Source: Prolixibacteraceae bacterium
GTDB lineage: Bacteria; Bacteroidota; Bacteroidia; Bacteroidales; Prolixibacteraceae
Assembly: GCA_019459485.1 (NCBI GenBank)
Contig: JAIBEZ010000111.1
Location: 1-60,593, forward strand
Direction of reading: 5' to 3'
DNA length: 60,593 bases
The stretch's first letter is position 1, and every line of letters starts with the position of its first letter. The notes beneath the pieces were generated by a model. The model had not been told where the DNA came from. It did no database searches and saw only the letters and a program-made list of their open reading frames with translations. Below are positions 25,698-34,001 of the stretch, in pieces. The position numbers and the translations under genes were made by a program.

Positions 25698-25721
25698 TGC
25701 CTGAAATTCTAAACACTAATA

Positions 25722-26381
25722 ATGAAAGTTCATAAAGCTGGTATCGAAACCATTAATTATTCTACTGCTGCATTGGCAGTCCTCATCGTATTATCATGGT
25801 TTTTCATTACTGATACCATCATTAAAGTGGCCGTTTTATCCGTTGCTGCCGTACTTTATTTCGTAGTTATTCAATTCTTCAGATACCCTCAACGCACCAT
25901 TATTAAAAATGAAAAGGTAATATTATCGCCTGCCGATGGTAAAGTTTGCGACATCAAAGAGTTCATCGAAAATGAATACCTGCAAAGCAAATGTCTTCAG
26001 GTATCTATCTTCATGTCTCCTACCAATGTACACATCAATTGGGTGCCGGTGCCGGGAATAGTAACCTATATGAAACACAAAGACGGTGAGTTTTATGCCG
26101 CCTTCAAGGATAAATCAGCCGAAGAAAACGAACGGATGACGACGGCCATAAAAATGAAAGATGGTCGCGAAATCGTGATGCGCCAGATTGCCGGTGCAAT
26201 GGCCCGCAGGATTATCAATTACGTTACTGTTGGTGACGAGGTTGATCAGACTACCGAACTTGGATTCATACGTTTTGGCTCGCGTGTCGATCTGTTTCTG
26301 CCACTCAATACAAAACTAAATATCAAACTTGGACAAAAAGTGACAGGCTCGCAAACGATCATAGGCGAACTTCAGTCATGA
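25722..26381 (+). CDS. psd: Phosphatidylserine decarboxylase proenzyme
   Basis: Converts phosphatidylserine to phosphatidylethanolamine. 219 residues, the short (archaeal-type/class II) form. Residues ~12-50 hold two membrane helices. The catalytic core has the S-P-A-D-G-K-V motif (69-75), M-S-P-T-N-V-H-I-N-W and the self-cleavage site G186-S187, whose Ser becomes the pyruvoyl group. Overlaps pssA by 4 bases. Confidence 0.95.
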   Translation: MKVHKAGIETINYSTAALAVLIVLSWFFITDTIIKVAVLSVAAVLYFVVIQFFRYPQRTIIKNEKVILSPADGKVCDIKEFIENEYLQSKCLQVSIFMSPTNVHINWVPVPGIVTYMKHKDGEFYAAFKDKSAEENERMTTAIKMKDGREIVMRQIAGAMARRIINYVTVGDEVDQTTELGFIRFGSRVDLFLPLNTKLNIKLGQKVTGSQTIIGELQS

Positions 26382-27130
26382 GCCGGGTTAGCAACATATT
26401 TTTCTGGGTTCCCAATGCTATCACCGCTTTAAACCTTGTGAGTGGCAGTTTAGCCGTATTTTTTGCTGTTGACGGGCAATTGGGCTGGGCTTCGGTTTTC
26501 ATTCTCATAGCGGCAGTTTTCGATTTTCTCGACGGATTTGCAGCCCGACTTTTGAAAGCATATTCAACTATCGGTGGGGAACTGGATTCACTTGCCGACA
26601 TGGTTTCTTTTGGCCTCGCTCCGGCAGCAATTGTCTTCACCATGCTCGAATATACTTTGTTTGGCATCAATCAACCCATTCAGGATATAGATGCGAACTG
26701 GAGCCAGTGGATCGTGCTTTTCACCAGTTTGATAATTCCGGTAGCCGGTGCTTTTCGCCTTGCAAAATTCAATACCGACGACCGGCAAAGTGAACAGTTT
26801 TTGGGAATGCCCATCCCTGCAAATGCCATCTTCTTCGCCTCACTCGGACTTATCCTCGAATTGGGAACCAACCTCTCGGTTCAGTCTGTTATTTTAAATA
26901 AATATGTGCTGCTCGCGTGCGTATTTGTCTGTTCCTTCCTGATGGTTTCCGAACTGCCGATGTTCTCGATGAAATTTAAAAACCTGAAACTGAAAGAAAA
27001 TGCCATTCGTTTTTTATTCCTCGGAACAACTGTTCTGATGATCATCTTCCTTCAGATTTATGCACTTCCACTTATCATCATCTGGTACGTATTGCTTTCA
27101 GGAATTACTTATTTGGCCGGGGTGAAATAA
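26378..27130 (+). CDS. pssA: CDP-diacylglycerol--serine O-phosphatidyltransferase
   Basis: Makes phosphatidylserine from CDP-diacylglycerol and serine. 250 residues, about seven or eight membrane helices. The CDP-alcohol phosphotransferase motif is complete: D49-x2-D52-G-x2-A56-R57, G66/G67, D70-x3-D74. The overlap with psd keeps synthesis and decarboxylation of phosphatidylserine coupled. Confidence 0.96.
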   Translation: MSRVSNIFFWVPNAITALNLVSGSLAVFFAVDGQLGWASVFILIAAVFDFLDGFAARLLKAYSTIGGELDSLADMVSFGLAPAAIVFTMLEYTLFGINQPIQDIDANWSQWIVLFTSLIIPVAGAFRLAKFNTDDRQSEQFLGMPIPANAIFFASLGLILELGTNLSVQSVILNKYVLLACVFVCSFLMVSELPMFSMKFKNLKLKENAIRFLFLGTTVLMIIFLQIYALPLIIIWYVLLSGITYLAGVK

Positions 27131-27152
27131 CGAGAAATTATAAGTTATCGTT

Positions 27153-29849
27153 TCAATTGCTCTCTTTTAGTCCTGAATACAGTATTTGCATAGACTGATT
27201 TCCGATCTTACAGAAATATACTCCCGAAGGAACTTTTTGACCCAAATCGTTGGTGGCATTCCATATTATTTCAATGTGTTTGTCTGTGTTTTCAATTGAC
27301 AGATTTTTAATTAGTTGCCCTGTAAAATTATAGATTTCAGCTTTTACATTACTCCGTTTTGGGTTATGAATTTCAATTGTAATTTCTTCTGAAAATGGAT
27401 TGGGGTAACATTTAAACCAGATTGAGTCATCAACAATTTGAACCGTAGTCATGTCGTTTGTATTTACCTCAGCGAACAATGAAGCATTCTTCTCAAACCA
27501 CTCTGTACCGCTAACTTTCATTGCATTCAGCAGATAAGTTTGGCCTCCCCTATATAGTTTAAGTGTTACAGCATGACCGGGAATGAATCCGTTAATCGTT
27601 TCTTCCAGGTAGTCGTTACCTGATGATGGAATGCCAATACTTCCATTCATCAAATCCTCAGTTCCAACTGTAGCAGATCCTACACAATATTGTCCATCGA
27701 ATATGCCGATTTCATCTCCGGTAGTCAACCCTGATGCTTGCAGGTTCACAAGGTTTATATTCATATGATCGGTTCCATTGCCAATAAAAACAGGTTTAAA
27801 ATATTCAGATGTTATTTGATCCGGAATAAAAACGGCAGTTTTAGTTACGTTCGCCGGGATGGTTAAAGTACAGTTTTCAAGAACATTAACTTTGTACCCT
27901 TTGCCCGGAACAAAGTTTCCAATCGCATTTTTCCAGCCCCCATGTGAGCCATAGTCTTCAATGCTTTTACCGGCTTCGTCCATGACTTTGATAAGTTTGC
28001 CGTCGTCGATCAGCGATTGGATAAGCACTTTTGCATTCTGTATGTTTGTATCAGGATAGGCAATAATATTCCAACCAGCGTTCAAAGTAATATCCAAAGG
28101 CAATTGAACGGGAACTCCTTCAACTGATAAAGTTGATTCACCGGAAACATTTACCTTATAACCATTTGTTGCTGTCAGGTTACCTATATCGTTGCTCCAT
28201 CCACCAACAGGTTCCGAGTATTCAATGGTTTTATCATTTTCATCCATCACTTTTTTGAGCTTTCCGGCCTCAATCAAAGGCTGAAAAATATTTTTCAGGT
28301 TCAGATCATCAGGGACAACATTAACGGAAACAATGTTCCAGCCAATGTTTAGTGCTATATTCTGAATTACTTTAGGGTATATTTTTTTCACTTTCACAAC
28401 CACCTCATCAGCAGGAGAATCGGCATTCCCATCGTTTACCACCAGCGAGAAAATATATTCAGTATCAGCAATGACTTCAGGAGCAATAAAAATCGGTTTT
28501 ATTGCGGTTACCGAATCAAGTGTAATTCCGGTTGGTGCAGTCCAATTATACGTCAGGGCAACATTTTCCGGGTCGGAAGAAGCCGAACCATCAAGCGTAA
28601 CGGTTGATCCTTCGTCAACGGTTTGATCGGGTCCTGCATTGGCAATAGGTGCCAGGTTCAAAGCTTCCTGCATTACAAAAATGGTTTGTAAATATCCGCC
28701 CGTTGCCGAAATTGACACCAAAGCAGTACGAGCGGAACGCAATGGATTTTTTTCGGCTTTAAAGGTAAGTGTTTGGTTTCCGTTACCGGATGCCGGACTT
28801 ATTGTAATCCAGGATTGGTCTGAAAGAGCTGCCCATTCAACATTGGAGCTTATCTCTATGGCTGCCGTGCTTGCCTGATCAGCAGCAATATTTACGGTTG
28901 TTGCCGAAAGTTTTATATCAGGCATTTCTATTATATTCGAAAAATCCTTCCATCCGATGGCTTTGGTGTATAAAGCTGAAGATCCGTAAGGCACATATAA
29001 TTTGCATGTATTTTTATTTACTTCAGTAAAAACGCTTGGTGCTGAGACTAAATTTGCCGGAATTGAAATGTGTGAATGAATTGAGTTTAATCCGGTACAA
29101 CCATCAAAAGCATTCTCCCCGATTGAGTTGACTGATGAAGGAAGCGTAATAGAATTTAATCTGCTGCATCTAAAAAAAGCATGACTGCCAATTGAAGTGA
29201 CGGATGCCGGGATTGCAACCGAATTCAATCCGGCGCAGTCCCAAAAAGTGGCGTACTCAATTGAAGTAATAAATGATGGAATAGTGATAGCAGTCAGACC
29301 ACTACAGCCCTCAAAAGCTCCTGATTTGATAGTCTTGACCGACGATGGTACTCTAACAAATACCAATCCGCTGCATTGAGAAAAAGCACTTTGTCCGATA
29401 GTAGTAACCGACGATGGAATGGTGACAGAAGTCAAACCACTGCAGCCTGAAAAAGCGCCTTCACCAATGGTATTCACAGAGGAAGGAACTGAAACCGAAA
29501 TTAAACTTGTTTTACTGCCTGTGACATCGCTCCAAAAAGCATATTCAGGAAATACATTTTCCGTATATGTTGTTCTCCATGATGTACCTTCAGTTCCTGT
29601 ATAAGCCTCCACAAAAACTCCGCTTAAATCTATTACTGACAACAATGGCATATTATCGCGCATTGTTTTAAAATCACGGGCATCAATGGAGCCTTCAATT
29701 GTTAGATTTGTTATTGTGTTAAGCTCACTGTCTGTCAATGCCGTTTTTAAAGTGCCCGCAGCAGCTTCAATTTTTTTTGATACTTGTGCATGAAGCATCA
29801 ATGGAAGAAATAGACTGAAAAGAAAAATTACAGGTTTCATATATATCAA
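27153..29849 (-). CDS. T9SS-exported leucine-rich-repeat (BspA-like) multidomain protein
   Basis: An 898-residue cell-surface or secreted protein. A signal peptide begins at the second Met (MKPVIFLFSLFLPLMLHAQ, start 29840). Residues ~90-290 are tandem LRR_5 repeats with V-P-S-S-V-x-x-I-G-x-x-A-F-x-x-C. A BACON domain (~315-397) and a PKD-like domain (APIANAGPDQTVDEG, ~402-490) follow. Next come two ~75-residue repeats, each with L-N-x-G-W-N-I and G-K-L-x-K-V-M-D-E, then an IFDGQYCVGSATV module and a type A T9SS sorting domain (CYPNPFSEEITIEI to the end). Adhesion or substrate binding is likely. Confidence 0.9.
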   Translation of the reverse strand: MIYMKPVIFLFSLFLPLMLHAQVSKKIEAAAGTLKTALTDSELNTITNLTIEGSIDARDFKTMRDNMPLLSVIDLSGVFVEAYTGTEGTSWRTTYTENVFPEYAFWSDVTGSKTSLISVSVPSSVNTIGEGAFSGCSGLTSVTIPSSVTTIGQSAFSQCSGLVFVRVPSSVKTIKSGAFEGCSGLTAITIPSFITSIEYATFWDCAGLNSVAIPASVTSIGSHAFFRCSRLNSITLPSSVNSIGENAFDGCTGLNSIHSHISIPANLVSAPSVFTEVNKNTCKLYVPYGSSALYTKAIGWKDFSNIIEMPDIKLSATTVNIAADQASTAAIEISSNVEWAALSDQSWITISPASGNGNQTLTFKAEKNPLRSARTALVSISATGGYLQTIFVMQEALNLAPIANAGPDQTVDEGSTVTLDGSASSDPENVALTYNWTAPTGITLDSVTAIKPIFIAPEVIADTEYIFSLVVNDGNADSPADEVVVKVKKIYPKVIQNIALNIGWNIVSVNVVPDDLNLKNIFQPLIEAGKLKKVMDENDKTIEYSEPVGGWSNDIGNLTATNGYKVNVSGESTLSVEGVPVQLPLDITLNAGWNIIAYPDTNIQNAKVLIQSLIDDGKLIKVMDEAGKSIEDYGSHGGWKNAIGNFVPGKGYKVNVLENCTLTIPANVTKTAVFIPDQITSEYFKPVFIGNGTDHMNINLVNLQASGLTTGDEIGIFDGQYCVGSATVGTEDLMNGSIGIPSSGNDYLEETINGFIPGHAVTLKLYRGGQTYLLNAMKVSGTEWFEKNASLFAEVNTNDMTTVQIVDDSIWFKCYPNPFSEEITIEIHNPKRSNVKAEIYNFTGQLIKNLSIENTDKHIEIIWNATNDLGQKVPSGVYFCKIGNQSMQILYSGLKESN

Positions 29850-29867
29850 TCAAAGGAAAATAGGATC

Positions 29868-30848
29868 CTATACGGGTTCTTTATTGGAGTATATGAACCA
29901 TTGTCCAATCATGGCCAGAAACAATACTTCTGTTTTCACATCCTCACTTAAAGCATTATTAACCAGAAGAAAAGGTTGTTTTATTTTTTTCTTCCTGACA
30001 AGTATCTTTTTTTGTTCCGGTTGAAAAATTCCCCTTAGTTCTTTCCCTTTATACACGTAAAGCAAATTCTCATCCGAATTGTAAATGATCAGGTTTTCCT
30101 GTCCCAAAAGATCGCCCCACAATGCAAACTCGATTTTACTATTTATTAAGCCTTTCATGCCCGCTGGTTCTGTTTTGTAAACTTCAGTTGTCCATTTTTT
30201 CAATTCGGGTGCAGAGCGTGGTCCCATCACAACGCAAAATCTGCCCAATGTATCTGATTGATTTTTAATAAATCCCAGGGATCGGTCCCAGTTGATTTCG
30301 TTTTCTCTGGAATTTTCGGTTGAAAAAGAGCCATCATCGTTCCTGACACGTTCCTTCGATTTTGTAATTGAACCTGGACAATAAATATCAACATCCCAAT
30401 TTAGTTTCTGATAGTCAGCAGATATTTTTCCGGCCATGTGCCAACTCACTTCTTTTGTGGCACCTGTACCTATTCCTGTGAGAAGTGTCAGCATTCCCCT
30501 TCCGACTTCTCCTGCAACTGTAAAATGATCATCCTTTCGCACTTTGAATTGGGATTTATTGAAACCAATCGTTTTAATTTTTGAATTGAATACCAAATAA
30601 TCAAAATCACTACTTCCACTTCTTTCTAATCGAATGGTGTCAAAAGTAACTACGGATTCCTGCCCTATTAATTCAGTACCGCACAAAACCATCAATATCA
30701 AGCTGAAAAGTATCTGAACAGATGTTTTCTTACTGAAAATTTCGTGCTTGATGGAGGGATGACGACCAGCTAAAAAGTCGGGATACCAGCATCTAAAACT
30801 TTCGATGCCAGTTTGAAGTTGTTTGAAAGTTTTTTGTTTCATATTCAA
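29868..30848 (-). CDS. Exported protein of unknown function with an odd N-terminus
   Basis: 326 residues, no recognised family. A signal-like hydrophobic segment (VQILFSLILMVLCGTELIG, ~46-64) begins after about 40 residues of unrelated hydrophilic sequence (with FRCWYPDFLAGRHPSIKHEI). There is no in-frame ATG directly before the signal, so either the real start is a rare codon or a repeat was inserted at the 5' end. The mature part is beta-rich with VYKGKELRGIFQPEQKK near the end. It is 18 bases upstream of the LRR protein gene and probably co-transcribed with it. Confidence 0.7.
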   Translation of the reverse strand: MNMKQKTFKQLQTGIESFRCWYPDFLAGRHPSIKHEIFSKKTSVQILFSLILMVLCGTELIGQESVVTFDTIRLERSGSSDFDYLVFNSKIKTIGFNKSQFKVRKDDHFTVAGEVGRGMLTLLTGIGTGATKEVSWHMAGKISADYQKLNWDVDIYCPGSITKSKERVRNDDGSFSTENSRENEINWDRSLGFIKNQSDTLGRFCVVMGPRSAPELKKWTTEVYKTEPAGMKGLINSKIEFALWGDLLGQENLIIYNSDENLLYVYKGKELRGIFQPEQKKILVRKKKIKQPFLLVNNALSEDVKTEVLFLAMIGQWFIYSNKEPV

Positions 30849-31163
30849 GAAATTTAGGATGGCATACTCTTGAATAAATATAAGAAAATACTTTCAATAA
30901 ACTGCACATGTTCAGGCACTCACAGTTTCAACCCAAAGAAAAGCAGTGTTGAAAAAAAAGCGTAAAGTATCGGAGTTTTGAAGTAAACCTGATCACTCGG
31001 ATTCTTCATTCCGTTTTGCAAAATTATACGTTTGGTGCTTAATGAATTATGAAAATACTAACTGTTCCAACGATTTTTCTTTTAAATTTATGGCCTGATC
31101 ACTGAACAAAACGCGGTTTTAATCCTTACTTATCCCGAAAATCAACTGCCAGGCCCTGAACTT
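30849..31163. other. Gene-free divergent intergenic region
   Basis: 315 bases between the divergently transcribed exported-protein gene and ccoI; it should hold promoters for both. A TAnnTTTG-like TACGTTTG sits at 31027-31034 on the plus strand. The 10-mer CCTGATCACT occurs twice, at 30988 and 31094. It is not a full FNR site (TTGATnnnnATCAA). No small gene or RNA was recognised. Confidence 0.5.
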
Positions 31164-33563
31164 ATGAGTGAAGATTTGAAATGTATTCATTGCGGTAATT
31201 CGTGCGGGAAATCTCCTGTCATTTTTGAAGGGAATCCGTTCTGCTGCTCGGGCTGCTCCACTGTTTACCAGATACTTCATGCCAGCCAGCTAAAACAATA
31301 TTACCAGATTGAACCAATGGCAGGGATCAAAATCGACGAGATGCAACTTCCAGCCAGTGAAACATACGCATTTCTCGACCTGGATCAGTTCAAATCAAAA
31401 ATCCTTAATTTTTCGGAAGGCGGCATTTCAAAGGTCAGTTTTTTTATTCCTGAAATACATTGTGCTTCGTGCATTTGGCTGCTCGAAAACCTTCACAGCC
31501 TCAACAAAGGCATCATCCAGTCGTTTGTCAACTTTCCGAAGAAAGAGATCAACATTACTTTCAACGAAAATGAAATTTCACTCCGGCAACTGGTCGATCT
31601 GCTGGTGAGCATCCATTATATTCCTGAAATAAACCAGCACAGCATCGATAAAAAGTCAACCGATCAATCGGACAAAAAGCTTTTCATCAAAATCGGGATT
31701 GCTGCGTTCAGTTTCATGAATGCCATGATTTACCACTTTCCGCAATACCTGCCCGGAAACGAATTTCTGGAAGCCGACATGAAAAAATTGTTTGGCTGGC
31801 TAAGCGTTTTGCTCGCCATTCCGGTCTTAACATACAGCGCCAGCGACTATTTTCTGACAGCCTGGAAAAGCCTGAAAAAAAAGATAATCAGCATCGACCT
31901 GCCGATTGCACTCGGGTTGATCACACTTTTCACCCAAAGTCTGGTTGAAATCATTTCAGGAGCGGGAATCGGATACATCGATTCGCTGACCGGACTCGTA
32001 TTTTTTATGCTGATTGGCCGCTGGTACCAGGGAAAAACCTATCAGGCACTTTCGTTCGAGCGCGATTACAAAACTTACTTTCCGCTGGCGGTTACCAAAA
32101 TTACCGACTCCGGAAGTATTACCATTCCCCTTGAAGATTTGAAATCGGGCGATCAGATTCTGGTCCGCAATCAGGAAATTGTACCCGCCGATTCAATCCT
32201 GAAAAGCGGTACGGCCAGCATCGACTATAGTTTTGTGACCGGCGAATCGATGCCGGTCACAAAAAAAGCCGGTGACTTTGTGTTTGCCGGTGGTCGTCAG
32301 ATCGGAAATGCCATTGAGCTCACCATCGAAAAGGAAGTTCAGCAAAGTTACCTTACCCAACTCTGGAATCAGGTTGAAAATCCGCTCACTGCCGAAAATA
32401 AACTAAATACCATTGTCAACCGGGTCAGCCAGTATTTCACAGTTGTGATTGTGCTCATCGCCATTGGTTCCGGCCTTTTCTGGTATTTCAACAAGCCTGA
32501 ACTGGCGCTTTTTGCCTTTACTTCGGTACTCATTATCGCCTGTCCCTGTGCGCTTGCGCTGACAGTTCCGTTCACTTTCGGCAGTACGATGCGGCAATAC
32601 GGGCGAAAAGGTTTTTACCTGAAAAACACCGCGGTGATCGAGCATCTGTACAAAGTTGACACGGTTGTTTTCGACAAAACCGGTACGATTACCAACGCCC
32701 AATCGTCCGATATCCGTTTCGTTGGCAAAGAACTGACTGCTGAAGAACTGTTGACGATTAAATCACTTGCCTTTCATTCGTCGCACCCATTGAGCAAAAC
32801 AATTTATAATTCCATCGAAGGGGTTGAAATTCTGGAAGTGAAAGATTTTCAGGAAATTCCTTCGCTTGGAATCAGCGGTCTGGTGAACGGTATCCGGATC
32901 AACATGGGATCGCGGTATTTTGTGACCGGAGAAATGAGCAAAGATGAAAACCTGAAAACCGAAGTCTGGATCTATTTAAAAGATGCGGTTGCCGGACATT
33001 TTCAACTCGAAAACGAATACCGCCCCGGCCTGCAGGACCTCATCAGGAAACTTCAAAAAACACACGAATTGCATCTCTTGACCGGAGATAATGATGCTGA
33101 AAAAGCCAACCTGATTCAATTTTTCGGGAATGATAAAAGCCTGCATTTCAATCAATCGCCGACAGACAAGCTAAACTATATCAGGAAATTACAGCAGGAA
33201 GGCCGGAAAGTTTTGATGATAGGCGATGGTTTGAACGACGCCGGAGCGCTGAATGAAAGCAATGTGGGAATTGTGATTGCCGACAACGTTTTCAATTTTT
33301 CGCCGGCCTGCGATGCCATTCTGCAATCGAAACAATTCGGCAAACTCGATCAGTTCATACAGTTTACCCACCGAAGCATGAACATTGTGAAAGCGGGTTT
33401 CCTGATTTCATTTTTGTACAACGTGGTGGGATTATCGTTTGCGGTTCAGGGAAATCTGACCCCAATTGTTGCGGCGATACTGATGCCAATAAGTTCGGTG
33501 TCGGTAGTTGCATTTGCAAGTTTTTCAGTAAGTTTATCCGCCAAACAGGCGTTGAAGGAATGA
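31164..33563 (+). CDS. ccoI: CcoI-type copper-translocating P-type ATPase
   Basis: P1B ATPase needed to metallate the CuB centre of cbb3 oxidase. 799 residues. It begins with the zinc-ribbon-like CIHCGNSCG...CCSGC segment typical of CcoI, then a heavy-metal domain with C-A-S-C (~97-100), eight membrane helices, the ion motif A-C-P-C-A-L-A, phosphorylation motif DKTGTIT and the hinge GDGLNDAGAL. It opens the respiratory block; ccoS follows. Confidence 0.96.
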   Translation: MSEDLKCIHCGNSCGKSPVIFEGNPFCCSGCSTVYQILHASQLKQYYQIEPMAGIKIDEMQLPASETYAFLDLDQFKSKILNFSEGGISKVSFFIPEIHCASCIWLLENLHSLNKGIIQSFVNFPKKEINITFNENEISLRQLVDLLVSIHYIPEINQHSIDKKSTDQSDKKLFIKIGIAAFSFMNAMIYHFPQYLPGNEFLEADMKKLFGWLSVLLAIPVLTYSASDYFLTAWKSLKKKIISIDLPIALGLITLFTQSLVEIISGAGIGYIDSLTGLVFFMLIGRWYQGKTYQALSFERDYKTYFPLAVTKITDSGSITIPLEDLKSGDQILVRNQEIVPADSILKSGTASIDYSFVTGESMPVTKKAGDFVFAGGRQIGNAIELTIEKEVQQSYLTQLWNQVENPLTAENKLNTIVNRVSQYFTVVIVLIAIGSGLFWYFNKPELALFAFTSVLIIACPCALALTVPFTFGSTMRQYGRKGFYLKNTAVIEHLYKVDTVVFDKTGTITNAQSSDIRFVGKELTAEELLTIKSLAFHSSHPLSKTIYNSIEGVEILEVKDFQEIPSLGISGLVNGIRINMGSRYFVTGEMSKDENLKTEVWIYLKDAVAGHFQLENEYRPGLQDLIRKLQKTHELHLLTGDNDAEKANLIQFFGNDKSLHFNQSPTDKLNYIRKLQQEGRKVLMIGDGLNDAGALNESNVGIVIADNVFNFSPACDAILQSKQFGKLDQFIQFTHRSMNIVKAGFLISFLYNVVGLSFAVQGNLTPIVAAILMPISSVSVVAFASFSVSLSAKQALKE

Positions 33564-33684
33564 GTTTTACGGTTAGCAGTCAGAGGTGTCATTAACAAGG
33601 TCAAATCAATGACAACAAATGACAACAAATGACAACTATTTAAAAGTTCTGATTTTAATGAGAGATAACTAAAATATTGGAGAT
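33564..33684. repeat. GACAACAAAT tandem run before ccoS
   Basis: Within this gap GACAACAAAT is repeated about 2.6 times (33611-33636). Related AATGACAA runs lie at 38500-38551. No gene. Confidence 0.6.
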
Positions 33685-33885
33685 ATGTCAGTAGTATTCG
33701 TATTGGTTTTTGCAGCAATCATCATGGCAGGTGCCTTCCTGATTGCATTTATCTGGTCGGTAAAAAATGGCCAGTACGATGATACTTACACGCCATCGGT
33801 CAGAATGTTGTTTGACGATCCGGAGATGAAAGAGGAAAAAAAGACAGAAGAAAAGACACAGGCACAGGCGAAGAAAAAGAAGTAG
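33685..33885 (+). CDS. ccoS: Cbb3 oxidase maturation protein CcoS
   Basis: 66-residue single-span membrane protein required for cofactor insertion in cbb3 oxidase. Membrane helix at ~3-25 (VVFVLVFAAIIMAGAFLIAF), then the family's G-Q-Y-D-D-T-Y-T-P-S-x-R-M-L-F-D-D motif, and a Lys/Glu-rich tail. Between ccoI and ccoNO. Confidence 0.95.
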   Translation: MSVVFVLVFAAIIMAGAFLIAFIWSVKNGQYDDTYTPSVRMLFDDPEMKEEKKTEEKTQAQAKKKK

Positions 33886-33886
33886 G

Positions 33887-33985
33887 CAGTCTCGGTGATC
33901 AGTGTTCAGTTTGGAGCAACTTTAAACGTTGAACTTTAAACTTTAAGCAGAGCCTGGAACTTGAAATCTGGAACTTGGAATTTTT
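33887..33985. repeat. Dispersed CAGT-type and TTGGAACTT-type repeats
   Basis: Directly after the ccoS stop comes CAGTCTCGGTGATCAGTGTT, a member of the CAGTGATCAGT family. Then 33919-33985 carries AACTTTAAACGTTGAACTTT and CTTGAAATCTGGAACTTGGA, the second module of the composite repeat seen at 14140 and 39145. The repeat ends 16 bases before the ccoNO start. Confidence 0.7.
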
Positions 33986-34001
33986 AAAAAACTAATACTC
34001 T

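Noticed and set aside
30988-31103. FNR-like sites before ccoI
   Set aside because: The CCTGATCACT pair does not fit the TTGATnnnnATCAA palindrome, so no regulator is claimed although FNR-type control of cbb3 genes is common.
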